Shown: positions 45,580 to 58,733, counted from the stretch's first letter. The stretch: DNA of 64,000 bases from Pseudomonas putida W15Oct28 (GCF_000708715.2 NZ_JENB01000001.1:216013-280012), one strand, 5' to 3'. A program made the numbers and translations. Notes: a model not told the origin generated them from the letters alone.

Positions 45580-46768
45580 CCGGCGCGGCCTTGCCTGTCG
45601 GGGCCGGGCGCTCGATGGCTGCGGCGTAGCCACGCGGGTTGAAGCAGGTGGTCACCAGCAGCATGGCCAGCACGGTCACGGTGAGCAGCGTCCACGACGC
45701 CTGGAAGTCACCACTCACGTCACGCAGCCAGCCGGTGATGTACGGCACGATACCGGTGATGATGAAGCCGATGCCCTGCACGAACGCCGCCAGGCTGCCG
45801 GCCTCGGCGGGCGTTTTCAGGTGCTCCAGGGTCAGCGTCAGGCTCTGGCTGAAGCAGGCGCCCAGGCCAAAACCGATCATCGCGACCCACAGCCCCGAAG
45901 CCTGCGTAGGTGCCAGCAGCAGGCCGAGGAAACCGGCCAGCTGGATCGCCAGCGCCAACCACAGGCCTGGGCGGCGATCCGCCCAGCGCCGCAGCAACAG
46001 CGGCAAGCCCAGTGCACCGGCTACCTGGAAGACCGTCATCAGGCCAACCAGGTCTGCGCCGCCCTGAGCGCTGCCGCCGTGCTCGATGTGGTACGCCGGC
46101 AGCCAGGCCACCATGCTGGTGTAGCCGCCATTGATCAGGCCGAAGTACAACGCCAGCAACCAGGCCCGGCGCGTGCCGAACCAGTGCCCGCCAGCGGCCC
46201 CGGCCAGCGTTGGCGGCCCCTGCCGAGGCCGCAGCACGGCCCAGGCCAGCAGCGCCAGCAGTGCCGGGATCGCCCACAGGCCCAGGCCGACTTGCCAGTG
46301 GCCGAAGTGCCCGCTGATATGCGGGCCAAGCACGGCAGCCATACCGCCACCACTCATCAACGCTGCCGAGTACAGCCCCATCGCCCCCGCCAGGCGGCTG
46401 GGGAACCAGCGGTTGACCAGCCCCGGCATCATGCCCTGCACCACCGCCACGCCCAGGCCGGCGACCACCGCACTGGCGATAAGCGCCCAGGCGCTGTCCA
46501 GTTGCAGGCGCCACAGGCAGGCCAGGGCAATGGCCGCCAGGCCCCCGAGCATGCCGCCGTGCTCGCTGATCCAGCGACGCAGCCACGGCTGCAGCAACGG
46601 CACCAGGCCCATGCACAGCACCGGCAACGCCGTCAGCAGGGCGGCCTGCTGGTAGCCCAGGCCGGTGCTGGCGCGCATGGGTTCGAGTAACGGCCCGATA
46701 CTGGTCAGTATCGGCCGCAGGTTCAGCGCCAGCAAAATCACCAGCAACAGGTTCAAGGCAGCTCTCAT
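45572..46768 (-). CDS. MFS transporter, CynX/NimT family
   Basis: Inner-membrane transporter of 398 residues with twelve predicted helices. The N-terminal LLALNLRPILTSIGPLLEPM and SLTLTLEHLKTPAEAGSLAAF are typical of the CynX/NimT (cyanate, nitroimidazole) group. The ATG at 46768 begins directly at the first membrane helix; the upstream 31 open codons contain no credible start. Substrate unknown. It is divergent from the AhpD-like gene. Confidence 0.87.
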   Translation of the reverse strand: MRAALNLLLVILLALNLRPILTSIGPLLEPMRASTGLGYQQAALLTALPVLCMGLVPLLQPWLRRWISEHGGMLGGLAAIALACLWRLQLDSAWALIASAVVAGLGVAVVQGMMPGLVNRWFPSRLAGAMGLYSAALMSGGGMAAVLGPHISGHFGHWQVGLGLWAIPALLALLAWAVLRPRQGPPTLAGAAGGHWFGTRRAWLLALYFGLINGGYTSMVAWLPAYHIEHGGSAQGGADLVGLMTVFQVAGALGLPLLLRRWADRRPGLWLALAIQLAGFLGLLLAPTQASGLWVAMIGFGLGACFSQSLTLTLEHLKTPAEAGSLAAFVQGIGFIITGIVPYITGWLRDVSGDFQASWTLLTVTVLAMLLVTTCFNPRGYAAAIERPAPTGKAAPVS

Positions 46769-46969
46769 TGTGCATCGGTTCTCGGGTAGCAGGACCCGGC
46801 CATTATCCCGGCTTGGCGGGCCTGGCAGAAATGAAGAGATTGGATGCTTGTCAGTGGCCACCTGAATGGACGATTGGCCTCCGGCTTATGTGTGCAATTG
46901 GCTATCGGGGAGGCCAAAGGGCGGCGCTACAGTAGAGCCATTCCCACCCCATACCTTTTGGAGACAGCC

Positions 46970-47407
46970 ATGCACAACCGTATCGAATGGGCCAAGCACG
47001 CCCCGGAAGCCTACAAAGCCATGGTCGGCCTGGAACAGGCCCTGGCCAAGAGCGGCCTGGAGAGCGCCCTGCTGGAGCTGGTGCGCCTGCGGGCCTCGCA
47101 GATCAACGGCTGCGCCTACTGCGTCAACCTGCACGCCAACGATGCCCGCAAGGCCGGTGAGACCGAAGCACGCTTGCAGACTTTGAGCGTGTGGCGCGAA
47201 ACCGCCTACTTCACCCCGCGTGAACGTGCGGCGCTGGCCTGGGTCGAGAGCCTGACCCGCCTGCCTGAGCGTGGGGCACCGCAGGGGGAGTACGAAGCCT
47301 TGCAGGAACACTTCGAACCGGCCGAAGTGGCCAACCTGACCCTGGCGATTGCCACCATCAATGCCTGGAACCGCTTCGGTGTCGGGTTTGCCATGGTACC
47401 GGCCTGA
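46970..47407 (+). CDS. AhpD-like carboxymuconolactone decarboxylase-family protein
   Basis: Protein of 145 residues with the AhpD core: Cys48-x-x-Cys51 and His55 in INGCAYCVNLH. This CxxC-x3-H pattern supports peroxidase or disulfide-reductase activity rather than lactone decarboxylation. GGAG precedes the ATG. It probably takes part in alkylhydroperoxide or thiol stress defence. It stands alone, ended by a REP pair. Confidence 0.88.
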   Translation: MHNRIEWAKHAPEAYKAMVGLEQALAKSGLESALLELVRLRASQINGCAYCVNLHANDARKAGETEARLQTLSVWRETAYFTPRERAALAWVESLTRLPERGAPQGEYEALQEHFEPAEVANLTLAIATINAWNRFGVGFAMVPA

Positions 47408-47421
47408 TCATTGACCGGCAG

Positions 47422-47531
47422 CCTGTGCGGGCCTCTTCGCGGGCATGCCCGCTCCCACAGGGATGTCGCACAACCTTGAGGCTGCGCTGTACTTGTGGGA
47501 GCGGGCGCGCCCGCGAAGAGGCCCGCACAGG
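47422..47531. repeat. REP inverted pair, type A
   Basis: CCTGTGCGGGCCTCTTCGCGGGC and its inverted partner separate the convergent AhpD-like and AraC genes. Probable terminator. Confidence 0.85.
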
Positions 47532-47538
47532 TGACACA

Positions 47539-48549
47539 TCAACGCCCGGCCAACCGCGCCCGATAGCTGCCGGGGCTCTGCCCGGTCCACTTCTTGAACG
47601 CCCGGTGAAACGCACTGGGCTCCTGGAACCCGGCCTGCTCGGCGATCTCCGCAATGCTCAACACCCCCTCGCGCAACCGCTCGAAGGCCATCGCCCGGCG
47701 CACCTCATCCTTGATCTGCTGGTACGACCGCCCCTCCCGCTCCAGCTGCCGGCGGAACGTACTGGCACTGATCCCCTGCTGCTGCGCCAGCGCCGCCAAG
47801 GTCGGCCACTGCCCATAGTGCCGCGCGCGCAGGTGCCGGTACACCTCGGCCACCAGCCCGTTCTGGTTGCGAAAGCGGATCACCAACCCCTGGGGCGCAC
47901 TGCGCAGAAAGGTTTTCAGGGTCGCCAGGTCCTGCACCACTGGCAGGCGCAGGTAGGCGCTGTCGAACTCCACTTCCGTACGCCCGCTGCCCAGGCGCAA
48001 GTCCGGGCCCCACAACAGCAGGTCGTCTTCCTGGGCCGGGCGCGGCACTGCCAGCTCGGTGCGGTCGATGGCGACCCGCCGCCCGGCCAGCCAGCACAAC
48101 ATGCCGATCATCAGCACCAGGTAGGTTTCCTCGGCATACACCCGGGTCAGTGGGTCGGCAATGTTCGACTGCACGCTGATCAGCGCGCGCCCACCGCGCA
48201 CCGTCAGGCTGCCGCGCAGGTCGCGCAGGAACAGGCCAAAGCCACCCAGGCACTGGCGCAAGGCTTTTTCCAGGTTCGGTTCAAGGATCAGCCCCCGGCA
48301 GATCAGGGCAAAACTGCCCAGCGGCATACCATGGCTGTCGAGGCGGAAAAACTCGTCGTCCAGGCGCTGGATCTGTGCCAGCCACAGTTCGGAGAAGGCC
48401 TTGGCCGGTACACGCGCCTGGGGCTGTTCGAGCAAGTGCGGGTCGATGCCCACGGCACGCAGCTGCGCATCACGCTCGGCAGGGCTATCGCGCAGGGCGT
48501 GGAGCATGGCATTGAGGAAGTACACGGCGACCGAATCGCTATCGCGCAT
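47539..48549 (-). CDS. AraC-family regulator with arabinose-operon-like N-terminal domain
   Basis: Regulator of 336 residues. The N-terminal half (about 15-210, with ALRQCLGGFGLFLRDL) matches the Arabinose_bd domain of OruR/ArgR-like AraC proteins. The C-terminal AraC domain holds ISASTFRRQLEREGRSY and IAEIAEQAGFQEPSAFHRAFKKWTG. It is divergent from the thiolase operon and probably controls it. The ligand may be a fatty-acid or hydroxyacid-derived molecule. Confidence 0.87.
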   Translation of the reverse strand: MRDSDSVAVYFLNAMLHALRDSPAERDAQLRAVGIDPHLLEQPQARVPAKAFSELWLAQIQRLDDEFFRLDSHGMPLGSFALICRGLILEPNLEKALRQCLGGFGLFLRDLRGSLTVRGGRALISVQSNIADPLTRVYAEETYLVLMIGMLCWLAGRRVAIDRTELAVPRPAQEDDLLLWGPDLRLGSGRTEVEFDSAYLRLPVVQDLATLKTFLRSAPQGLVIRFRNQNGLVAEVYRHLRARHYGQWPTLAALAQQQGISASTFRRQLEREGRSYQQIKDEVRRAMAFERLREGVLSIAEIAEQAGFQEPSAFHRAFKKWTGQSPGSYRARLAGR

Positions 48550-48574
48550 GGTGGTTTTCGCTGTCTATGCTGAG

Positions 48575-48589
48575 TGGCAAAAAGTGCCA
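48575..48589. promoter_or_regulatory. Palindrome in the araC/thiolase promoter gap
   Basis: TGGCAAAAAGTGCCA has perfect 5-bp arms around five bases. It lies 26 bases before the araC-type start and about 130 before the thiolase start, a plausible autoregulatory site. Confidence 0.4.
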
Positions 48590-48717
48590 GGTTGTTTGAA
48601 CAGATCCGGCATAGGCTGCAACAGAGCCTTTGCCTAGACTCGATCCCACTCCGGGACCGCCGGCCATTCTCGCAGAGCCTGGCCCGCTCCCGCCATGCCT
48701 AAGCTTACGGAGCCTCT

Positions 48718-49902
48718 ATGAGCAGCCCAGAAATCTACGTCGTCAGTGCCGTGCGTTCCGCCATCGGTGGTTTTGGAGGCTCGCTCAAGGACCTGCCCCT
48801 GGCCGACCTGGCCACGACCATCACCCGCGCCGCCATCGAGCGCTCGGGCGTGGCCGCCGAGCAGATCGGCCATCTGGTCATGGGCACCGTGATCCCGACC
48901 GAACCGCGCGATGCCTACCTGTCGCGGGTTGCCGCGATGAACGCCGGCATCCCCAAGGAAACACCTGCCTTCAACGTCAACCGCCTGTGCGGCTCGGGCC
49001 TGCAGGCCATCGTCTCTGCCACCCAGTGCCTGCTGCTCGGTGATGCCGACGTGGCCGTGGCCGCCGGTGCCGAGTCCATGAGCCGTGGCCCGTACCTGCT
49101 GCCGCAGGCACGCTGGGGCGCGCGCATGGGCGACCTGCAAGGCATCGACTACACCGTCGGCGTACTGCAAGACCCGTTCGAACACTTCCACATGGGCATC
49201 ACCGCGGAAAACGTCGCCGCCAAACACGGCATTACCCGCGAGATGCAGGATGAACTGGCCCTGACCAGCCAGCGCCGTGCCGCCCGCGCCATTGCCGAAG
49301 GCCGTTTCGACAGCCAGATTGTCCCGGTGGAGCTGAAAACCCGCAAAGGCACCGTGCAGTTCGCCGTGGACGAGCACGTGCGTGGCGACGTCACCGCCGA
49401 GCAACTGGCGGGCATGAAGACCGTGTTCAAGAAGGACGGCACCGTGACTGCCGGCAACGCCAGCGGTATCAACGATGGCGCGGCTGGCCTGGTGCTGGCC
49501 AGCGGTGACGCGGTGCGTCGCCTGGGCCTGAAGCCGCTGGCGCGCCTGGTGGGCTATGCCCACGCCGGTGTCGAGCCCGAACTGATGGGCCTTGGCCCGA
49601 TCCCGGCTACCCGCAAGGTGCTGGAAAAGACTTGCCTGAAACTGCAGGACCTGGACGTGATCGAGTCCAACGAAGCGTTCGCCGCCCAGGCCTGCGCCGT
49701 GGCCCGCGAGCTGGGCTTCGACCCAGAGAAGGTCAACCCCAACGGTTCGGGTATTTCCCTGGGCCACCCGGTGGGCGCCACTGGCGCGATCATCGCGACC
49801 AAGGCCATCCATGAACTGCAGCGTGTTCAGGGCCGCTATGCGCTGGCCACCATGTGCATCGGTGGCGGCCAGGGCATTGCCGTGGTCTTCGAGCGCGTCT
49901 GA
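48718..49902 (+). CDS. fadAx: Acetyl-CoA acetyltransferase (thiolase)
   Basis: Thiolase of 394 residues. The nucleophile is Cys91 in NRLCGSGLQA, with the catalytic GHPVGATGA histidine and CIGGGQG cysteine near the C-terminus. It cleaves 3-oxoacyl-CoA to acetyl-CoA and a shorter acyl-CoA, or makes acetoacetyl-CoA. Together with the next gene it carries out the last two steps of beta-oxidation of short hydroxyacyl-CoAs. The symbol follows the similar P. putida gene pair from memory. Confidence 0.92.
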   Translation: MSSPEIYVVSAVRSAIGGFGGSLKDLPLADLATTITRAAIERSGVAAEQIGHLVMGTVIPTEPRDAYLSRVAAMNAGIPKETPAFNVNRLCGSGLQAIVSATQCLLLGDADVAVAAGAESMSRGPYLLPQARWGARMGDLQGIDYTVGVLQDPFEHFHMGITAENVAAKHGITREMQDELALTSQRRAARAIAEGRFDSQIVPVELKTRKGTVQFAVDEHVRGDVTAEQLAGMKTVFKKDGTVTAGNASGINDGAAGLVLASGDAVRRLGLKPLARLVGYAHAGVEPELMGLGPIPATRKVLEKTCLKLQDLDVIESNEAFAAQACAVARELGFDPEKVNPNGSGISLGHPVGATGAIIATKAIHELQRVQGRYALATMCIGGGQGIAVVFERV

Positions 49903-49915
49903 GGGAGCCTGACAC

Positions 49916-50764
49916 ATGAGCATTGAACAGATCGCCGTGATCGGCGCCGGCACCATGGGCAACGGTATTGCCCAGGTGTGTGCAGTAGCCGGCTACCAGG
50001 TGCTGCTGGTGGATGTTTCCGACGCGGCGCTGGAGCGCGGCGTGGCCACCCTGAGCAAAAACCTCGAGCGCCAGGTCAGCAAAGGCACCCTGGATGCGGA
50101 CAAGGCGGCGGCGGCAAAAACGCGCATCCGCACCAGCACCGACTACGCCCAGCTCAGCAGCGCGCAGCTGGTGATCGAGGCCGCCACCGAAAGCCTGCAG
50201 CTCAAGCAGCGCATCCTGCAGCAAGTGGCCGCCAACGTCGCCGCCGACTGTCTGATCGCCACCAACACTTCGTCGCTATCGGTCACCCAGCTGGCCGCCA
50301 GCATCGAGCACCCCGAGCGTTTCATTGGCGTGCACTTCTTCAACCCGGTGCCGATGATGGCGCTGGTCGAGATCATCCGCGGCCTGCAGACCAGCGACAG
50401 CACCTACGCCCAGGCGCTGGTGGTGACCGAAAAGATCGGCAAGACGCCGATCACCGCCGGCAACCGCCCAGGCTTCGTGGTCAATCGCATCCTGGTGCCG
50501 ATGATCAACGAAGCGATATTCGTGCGCCAGGAAGGCCTGGCCAGCGCCGAGGACATCGACACCGGCATGCGCCTGGGCTGCAACCAGCCCATCGGCCCGC
50601 TGGCCCTGGCCGACCTGATTGGCCTGGACACCTTGCTGGCGATCATGGAGGCCTTCCATGAAGGCTTCAGCGACAGCAAGTACCGCCCTGCCCCGCTGCT
50701 CAAGGAAATGGTCGCGGCCGGTTGGCTGGGGCGCAAGACCGGCCGCGGTTTCTTCACCTACTGA
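49916..50764 (+). CDS. hbd: 3-hydroxyacyl-CoA (3-hydroxybutyryl-CoA) dehydrogenase
   Basis: NAD-dependent enzyme of 282 residues. The cofactor motif is IGAGTMGNGIAQVCA (about 9-23), and the catalytic histidine is in GVHFFNPVPMMALVE with NRPGFVVNRIL behind it. Single-domain type, without an enoyl-CoA hydratase half. It oxidises short 3-hydroxyacyl-CoA to the 3-oxo form for the thiolase 13 bases upstream. Confidence 0.93.
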   Translation: MSIEQIAVIGAGTMGNGIAQVCAVAGYQVLLVDVSDAALERGVATLSKNLERQVSKGTLDADKAAAAKTRIRTSTDYAQLSSAQLVIEAATESLQLKQRILQQVAANVAADCLIATNTSSLSVTQLAASIEHPERFIGVHFFNPVPMMALVEIIRGLQTSDSTYAQALVVTEKIGKTPITAGNRPGFVVNRILVPMINEAIFVRQEGLASAEDIDTGMRLGCNQPIGPLALADLIGLDTLLAIMEAFHEGFSDSKYRPAPLLKEMVAAGWLGRKTGRGFFTY

Positions 50765-50776
50765 GGACAAGGCGCC

Positions 50777-51358
50777 ATGCCCCCGGTCAATGCCGCAATG
50801 CGCTGTGCCAGCTTTGAAGAGCGACGTGACCGGGCCATGGCGCTGTTTGCCGAAAAGGGCTTTGGCCAGGTCAGCATGCGCGAGCTGGCGGCCCATGTGG
50901 GGCTGACGGCGGGCTCGCTGTACCACCACTTTCCCAGCAAGCAGGACCTTTTGTACGACTTGATCGAGGAGTTGTACGAAGAACTGCAGGCCACCCTGGA
51001 TCAGGGCCGTCGGGCCATGGCCCGCGGGGCGTCGGCCTTGGGCTGCCTGATTGCGGCGCACTGGCAATTGCATGCCGAGCGGCCGATGCAGTTTCGGCTG
51101 GCCGAACGGGACCTGTGCTGCCTGAGCGACGACCAGCGGGCGCGCCTGGCGCTGGCGCGCAAGCGTTATGAGGCAGGGTTGCTGAGGTTGATTGCGCCGC
51201 AGGCGACGTTGCAGGGGGAGGCATTGGTGGCCACGGCGCAGGTGGTGGCGACGCTACTGAACCAGTTGCCGGGGATGTTGAAGGCACTGCCCGAGGAACA
51301 GGGGCTGGGGTTGATGGAAAGCATGTTGACGGGAGGGTTGGAGCGAACCCTGCGCTAG
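50777..51358 (+). CDS. TetR-family regulator of the thiolase operon
   Basis: TetR-type protein of 193 residues. Helix-turn-helix at about 15-60 (RDRAMALFAEKGFGQVSMRE, LAAHVGLTAGSLYHHF). It begins 12 bases after the dehydrogenase stop and is the last gene of the operon, so it probably feeds back on this operon together with the divergent AraC protein. The helical C-terminal domain is not assigned; a CoA thioester is a reasonable ligand. Confidence 0.86.
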   Translation: MPPVNAAMRCASFEERRDRAMALFAEKGFGQVSMRELAAHVGLTAGSLYHHFPSKQDLLYDLIEELYEELQATLDQGRRAMARGASALGCLIAAHWQLHAERPMQFRLAERDLCCLSDDQRARLALARKRYEAGLLRLIAPQATLQGEALVATAQVVATLLNQLPGMLKALPEEQGLGLMESMLTGGLERTLR

Positions 51359-51379
51359 GCCACTCAGGCCAACACAGAA

Positions 51380-51497
51380 CCTGTAGGAGCGGCCTTGTGT
51401 CGCGATGGGGCGCGCAGCGGCCCCGGCGATCTCGCGATGAGGCAAAGACCTTGGGGCCGCTGCGCGCCCCATCGCGACACAAGGCCGCTCCTACAGG
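51380..51497. repeat. REP inverted pair, type B
   Basis: CCTGTAGGAGCGGCCTTGTG and its inverted partner lie between the convergent tetR and receiver genes. Probable terminator. Confidence 0.85.
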
Positions 51498-51524
51498 GGC
51501 CGCACTCCGCCTGAAGATTTGCTT

Positions 51525-51902
51525 TCAGCGCAGCAGTGCCTGGATCTGCTCGTGCAAGGTATCCAGGTCAAACGGCTTGGCCAGGATCGGCGCCTTGCGG
51601 GTGATCGGGCTGCCTGACTCGAGAATCTCCGCCGGGTAGCCACTGATGAAAATCACCTTCAGGTCCGGGCGCAACTTCACCGCAGGCTCGGCAATCTCCA
51701 CCCCGGAGATGCCACCCGGCAAGCGGAAGTCCGTCACCATCAGGTCCAGGTGCGGTTTGCTGGCCAGGATGGCAAACGCCTGTTCGCCATCTTCGGCCAC
51801 CAGCACGTGGTACCCCTCACCTGCCAGGTAATCACGCAAAATCATGCGAATCGCCGGTTCGTCCTCGACGACCAACACCACATCTTGTGCATCTTCACTC
51901 AT
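51525..51902 (-). CDS. Single-domain response regulator
   Basis: Receiver domain only, 125 residues. Acidic pair in VVEDEP (13-15), phosphorylation site Asp58 in MVTDFRLP, switch Ser in FISGYPA and Lys in LAKPF. There is no output domain, so it acts by protein contact or as a phosphate sink. Last gene of the five-gene sensory operon, 44 bases after the receiver-kinase gene. Confidence 0.9.
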   Translation of the reverse strand: MSEDAQDVVLVVEDEPAIRMILRDYLAGEGYHVLVAEDGEQAFAILASKPHLDLMVTDFRLPGGISGVEIAEPAVKLRPDLKVIFISGYPAEILESGSPITRKAPILAKPFDLDTLHEQIQALLR

Positions 51903-51946
51903 GTTAACGCCTTGAAATTCTTACAGTTGGCCATCAGACCCCAGGC

Positions 51947-53173
51947 TTACGCAGAGGTTGCCCGCGCCTGGTCGTTTTGTTGTTCGAATGTAGCCAGCGG
52001 CAATTGCAAGGTAAAGGCTGCGCCTTTGCCCTCTTCACTTTCGACCCGAATGCACCCGCCGTGGGCCTGGACGATCTGTTCCGATATATACAGCCCCAAG
52101 CCCAACCCGCCACTGGCCTGCTGGGTGGCGACCCGCTCGAACTGCTGGAAAATGCGCTGCTGGTTGGCCGCGCCAATGCCGATGCCATGGTCCTGCACCT
52201 GCACGCACGCCAGGCCGCCCTGCGCGAACACGCGCACCTGTACCGGCTTGCGTTCACCATAACGCAAGGCATTGGACAACAGGTTGGCCACCACTTGTTC
52301 AATCCGAAATTCGTCCCACTCACCCTGCAATGGCTCACAGCGTTGCAGTTCGATATGCGTGTCCAGTGCAGTGGCCTGGGCCGCAAAGTTCTCCACCAGG
52401 CCACGCACCAGTTGGCCCAGGTCGAACGTCTTGGGCCGCAGCGACAGTTTGCCGGTACGGATGCGCGACACATCGAGCATGTCTTCGATCAGGCGGATCA
52501 GGCTGTTGATCTGCCGCTCGTCGCGCTCGACCATGGCCTGCAGCTTGTCTTCACTGAAAGCGGCAAGGTTGCCACGCGCCAGGTGCATCTTGCGTAGTTG
52601 GGTTTCCAGGATGAGGCCATTAAGCGGGGTACGCACCTCGTGGGAGACGATCGACATGAAGTCATCACGCATGCGCACCGCATGCTCCAGCTCACCGCGC
52701 GCCACTTGCAGCTGGGCCAGCAGCAGTTCCTGCTCCTGGCGGCTGCGCTCCAGCGCCTGCAACTGGCGGTCGAGCACCTTGCGCTGGCGGTACAGGTCGA
52801 CGAACACCGACACCTTGCTCTTCACCGCCAAGGTATCGAGTGGCTTGTACAGGAAATCAACCGCGCCGCTCTCGTAGCCCTTGAAGGCATAGTTCATCTC
52901 GCGCCCGGCAGCGGTCACGAAGACGATGGGGATATTGCGGGTCTTTTCCGTGCCACGCATCAGCTCGGCCAGCTCAAAGCCATTCATGCCCGGCATCTGC
53001 ACATCGAGAATGGCCAGGGCGAACTCGTGTTCGAGCAACAGCGACAACGCAGCCTCGGCAGATTGGGCCTGGTGTACCTCGCGGTCTTCGCCCTGGATCA
53101 GGGCGTCGAGGGCCAGCAGGTTCTCCGGCAGATCATCGACGATCAGCAATTTGGCGATGGTGTGGCTTAGCAT
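51947..53173 (-). CDS. Receiver-histidine kinase protein
   Basis: Protein of 408 residues with the order REC (about 8-125), coiled coil (about 130-165), HisKA with His178 in VSHEVRTPLNG, and HATPase (N-box NLLSNALRYG, G1 DHGIGIG, G2 GLGLGLYI). No membrane segment: cytoplasmic. The N-terminal receiver (LDVQMPGMNG) can accept phosphate from the large kinase of the same operon and control this kinase's activity. It overlaps cheB by seven bases. Confidence 0.9.
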   Translation of the reverse strand: MLSHTIAKLLIVDDLPENLLALDALIQGEDREVHQAQSAEAALSLLLEHEFALAILDVQMPGMNGFELAELMRGTEKTRNIPIVFVTAAGREMNYAFKGYESGAVDFLYKPLDTLAVKSKVSVFVDLYRQRKVLDRQLQALERSRQEQELLLAQLQVARGELEHAVRMRDDFMSIVSHEVRTPLNGLILETQLRKMHLARGNLAAFSEDKLQAMVERDERQINSLIRLIEDMLDVSRIRTGKLSLRPKTFDLGQLVRGLVENFAAQATALDTHIELQRCEPLQGEWDEFRIEQVVANLLSNALRYGERKPVQVRVFAQGGLACVQVQDHGIGIGAANQQRIFQQFERVATQQASGGLGLGLYISEQIVQAHGGCIRVESEEGKGAAFTLQLPLATFEQQNDQARATSA

Positions 53174-53742
53174 GCGCTGGGTTCCAGGGCAGCGAGCAAC
53201 TGCTCGATGCCACTCAGAGTAAGAATATGGTCGGGCTGGTGCAGGGCCAGGGCGGCCTCCGGCATCAGCGCCACCTGTGCGTCACGGGGGTCCTGGACGA
53301 TGGTCCGGCCCCCATTGTTCTTGATATAGGCAAGCCCTTGGGCACCGTCTTCATTGGCACCGGTGAGCAGCACGCCAAGCAGGCCGTCGCCGTAGGCGTC
53401 GGCCGCGGACATGAACAGGTAGTCGATTGCCGGCCTGGAAAAATGCACCGGCGGCTCCTGGCTCAACGACAGGGTGAAGTCGCGTTCCACCGACAGGTGG
53501 TAGCCCGGCCCGGCCACGTAGATCTGCCCGGCGCACAGCGGCTGCTTGTCTTGCGCCTCGTGCACCGGCTGGTGCAGGCGGCGCTGCAGCACTGCAGCCA
53601 GCTGACTGTGGCGGTTATCGGGCAGGTGCAGCACGCACAGTACCGGGACGCTGAAGCCGACCGGCAACCCGCCCAACACCGTGAACAGCGCCGTCACGCC
53701 GCCCGCCGAGGCACCGATCACCACCGCACGCACGCCCTTCAT
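53167..53742 (-). CDS. CheB-type methylesterase, catalytic domain only
   Basis: Protein of 191 residues with the CheB catalytic triad: Ser12 in IGASAGG, His39 in VLHLPDN and Asp132 in TGANEDGAQG. The usual N-terminal receiver domain is absent, so activity cannot be set by phosphorylation in cis. The ATG at 53742 overlaps the cheR stop (ATGA). No chemoreceptor lies nearby, so its glutamyl-methylester substrate is unknown and may be another protein of this operon. Confidence 0.9.
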   Translation of the reverse strand: MKGVRAVVIGASAGGVTALFTVLGGLPVGFSVPVLCVLHLPDNRHSQLAAVLQRRLHQPVHEAQDKQPLCAGQIYVAGPGYHLSVERDFTLSLSQEPPVHFSRPAIDYLFMSAADAYGDGLLGVLLTGANEDGAQGLAYIKNNGGRTIVQDPRDAQVALMPEAALALHQPDHILTLSGIEQLLAALEPSAC

Positions 53743-54556
53743 GATTTGCGGTAGATCCGTTCGGGTTTGACCAGCGGCTCGAAGTGGTCGCTGTAAGCGG
53801 AGAAGTCCACCGACTCCTTGCTGCCCAGCACCAGAAAACCGCGGTGGCACAAGGACTCGTGGAACAGACCCAGGGCGCGGTCCTGCAGTTCCTTGTTGAA
53901 ATAGATGAGCACGTTGCGGCACGACACCAGCTGGGTTTCGGAAAACACGCTGTCGGTGGCCAGGCTGTGGTCGGCAAAGGTCACGTTGTCACGCAGGGTG
54001 CTGTCCATGATGGCGTTGCCGTAAGCCGCCGTGTAGTACTCGGAAAAGTCCCTGCGCCCACCGGCAATGCGGTAGTTCTCGGCGTATTCGCGCATGCTCT
54101 GCATCGAGTAGATGCCCTGCTTGGCCTTGTCCAGCGAACGCGGGTTGATGTCGGTGGCGTAGATGATAGTGCGGTCCAGCAGGCCCTCCTCACGCAGCAG
54201 GATGGCCATGGAATACACCTCCTCACCCGTGCTGCAGCCGGCAATCCACACCTTGATCGACGGCCAGGTGCGCAGCAGCGGCACCACTTCGTTGCGCAGC
54301 GCCAGAAAATGCCCCGGGTCGCGGAACATCTCGCTGACCGGGATCGTCAGGTACTGCAGCAACTGCATGAACATGCCGGGGTCGTGCAGCACGCGCTCCT
54401 GCAGCGCCGACACCGTCAGGCAGTCGAACTGGCGCAGCGCGTGCAGGATCCGGCGCTTGATCGAAGCGCCGGAATAGTTGCGGAAATCGTAGCTGTACTT
54501 GAGGTAGATGGCCTCGATCAACAAGCGGATTTCAATGTCGGTGTTACGTTCGCTAG

Positions 54557-54560
<4 letters not shown>
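53739..54560 (-). CDS. CheR-type methyltransferase
   Basis: S-adenosylmethionine-dependent glutamate methyltransferase of 273 residues. The N-terminal helical domain (about 1-75) is followed by the SAM-binding IAGCSTGEEVYSMA and the NVLIYFN motif. I place the start at TTG 54560: it overlaps the stop of the large kinase gene (TTGA), and GGAG lies five bases upstream. A TTG eight codons earlier is also possible. It has no TPR extension. It pairs with the CheB protein next door. Confidence 0.88.
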
Positions 54561-58024
<3,464 letters not shown>

Positions 58025-58272
58025 GTGAAAACGCCCGAGCAAGAAAAGTCCATTGAAAAAAAGTGGCGGATCAATCGTTGTTGTTATCTGCCACTGCGCC
58101 GTCCTGATAAGCGAGTCTAACCAGCTTTACCGGGTCTGGCAGGGCATTTAGCCAGTATTTGAAGGCGTAGTGCGCCAATCGTTCCATCTGATTGCAGGGA
58201 TCGGTATCCTCGGGAACTTCTGCTGCCAACCAGTGCACAGATTAAAGACATTCATTGCACAGGACCCGAACC

Positions 58273-58623
58273 ATGCACCTTCTGGTAGTCGAAGATGACG
58301 ACATCGTCCGTATGCTGATGGTCGAAGTGCTCGACGAATTGGGCTACTCGGTCATCGAGGCAGAAGACGCCGCAGCCGCCCTGCGGGTGCTCGAAGACCC
58401 GAGCCAGACACTGGCACTGATGATGACCGATGTGGGATTGCCGGACATGCGCGGTGAGGTGCTGGCAGGTAAAGCACGCGAGTTGCGCCCGTTGCTGCCC
58501 GTGCTGTTCGCCAGTGGCTATGCCGACAGCATCAATGTGCCCGAGGGCATGCACCTGATCGGCAAGCCGTTCAGCATCGACCAGTTGCGGGACAAGGTGG
58601 TGGCCATTCTGGGTAACCCTTGA
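58273..58623 (+). CDS. Single-domain response regulator
   Basis: Receiver domain only, 116 residues, starting MHLLVVEDDD. Asp53 in MMTDVGLP is the phosphorylation site, with the Ser switch in FASGYAD and Lys in IGKPF. Divergent from the sensory operon across a 248-bp gap, and a likely partner of its kinases. Confidence 0.88.
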   Translation: MHLLVVEDDDIVRMLMVEVLDELGYSVIEAEDAAAALRVLEDPSQTLALMMTDVGLPDMRGEVLAGKARELRPLLPVLFASGYADSINVPEGMHLIGKPFSIDQLRDKVVAILGNP

Positions 58624-58633
58624 GATCGGTGTC

Positions 58634-58714
58634 GCCTGCTTCGCGGGCTTGCCCGCTCCCACAGGCCCACCATACAGTGGAGCACCTGTGGGAGCGGGCA
58701 AGCCCGCGAAGAGG
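58634..58714. repeat. REP inverted pair, type A
   Basis: GCCTGCTTCGCGGGCTTGCCC and GGGCAAGCCCGCGAAGAGGC face each other between the convergent receiver and cobF genes. Confidence 0.85.
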
Positions 58715-58733
58715 CCGGCACAGGCAACACACC

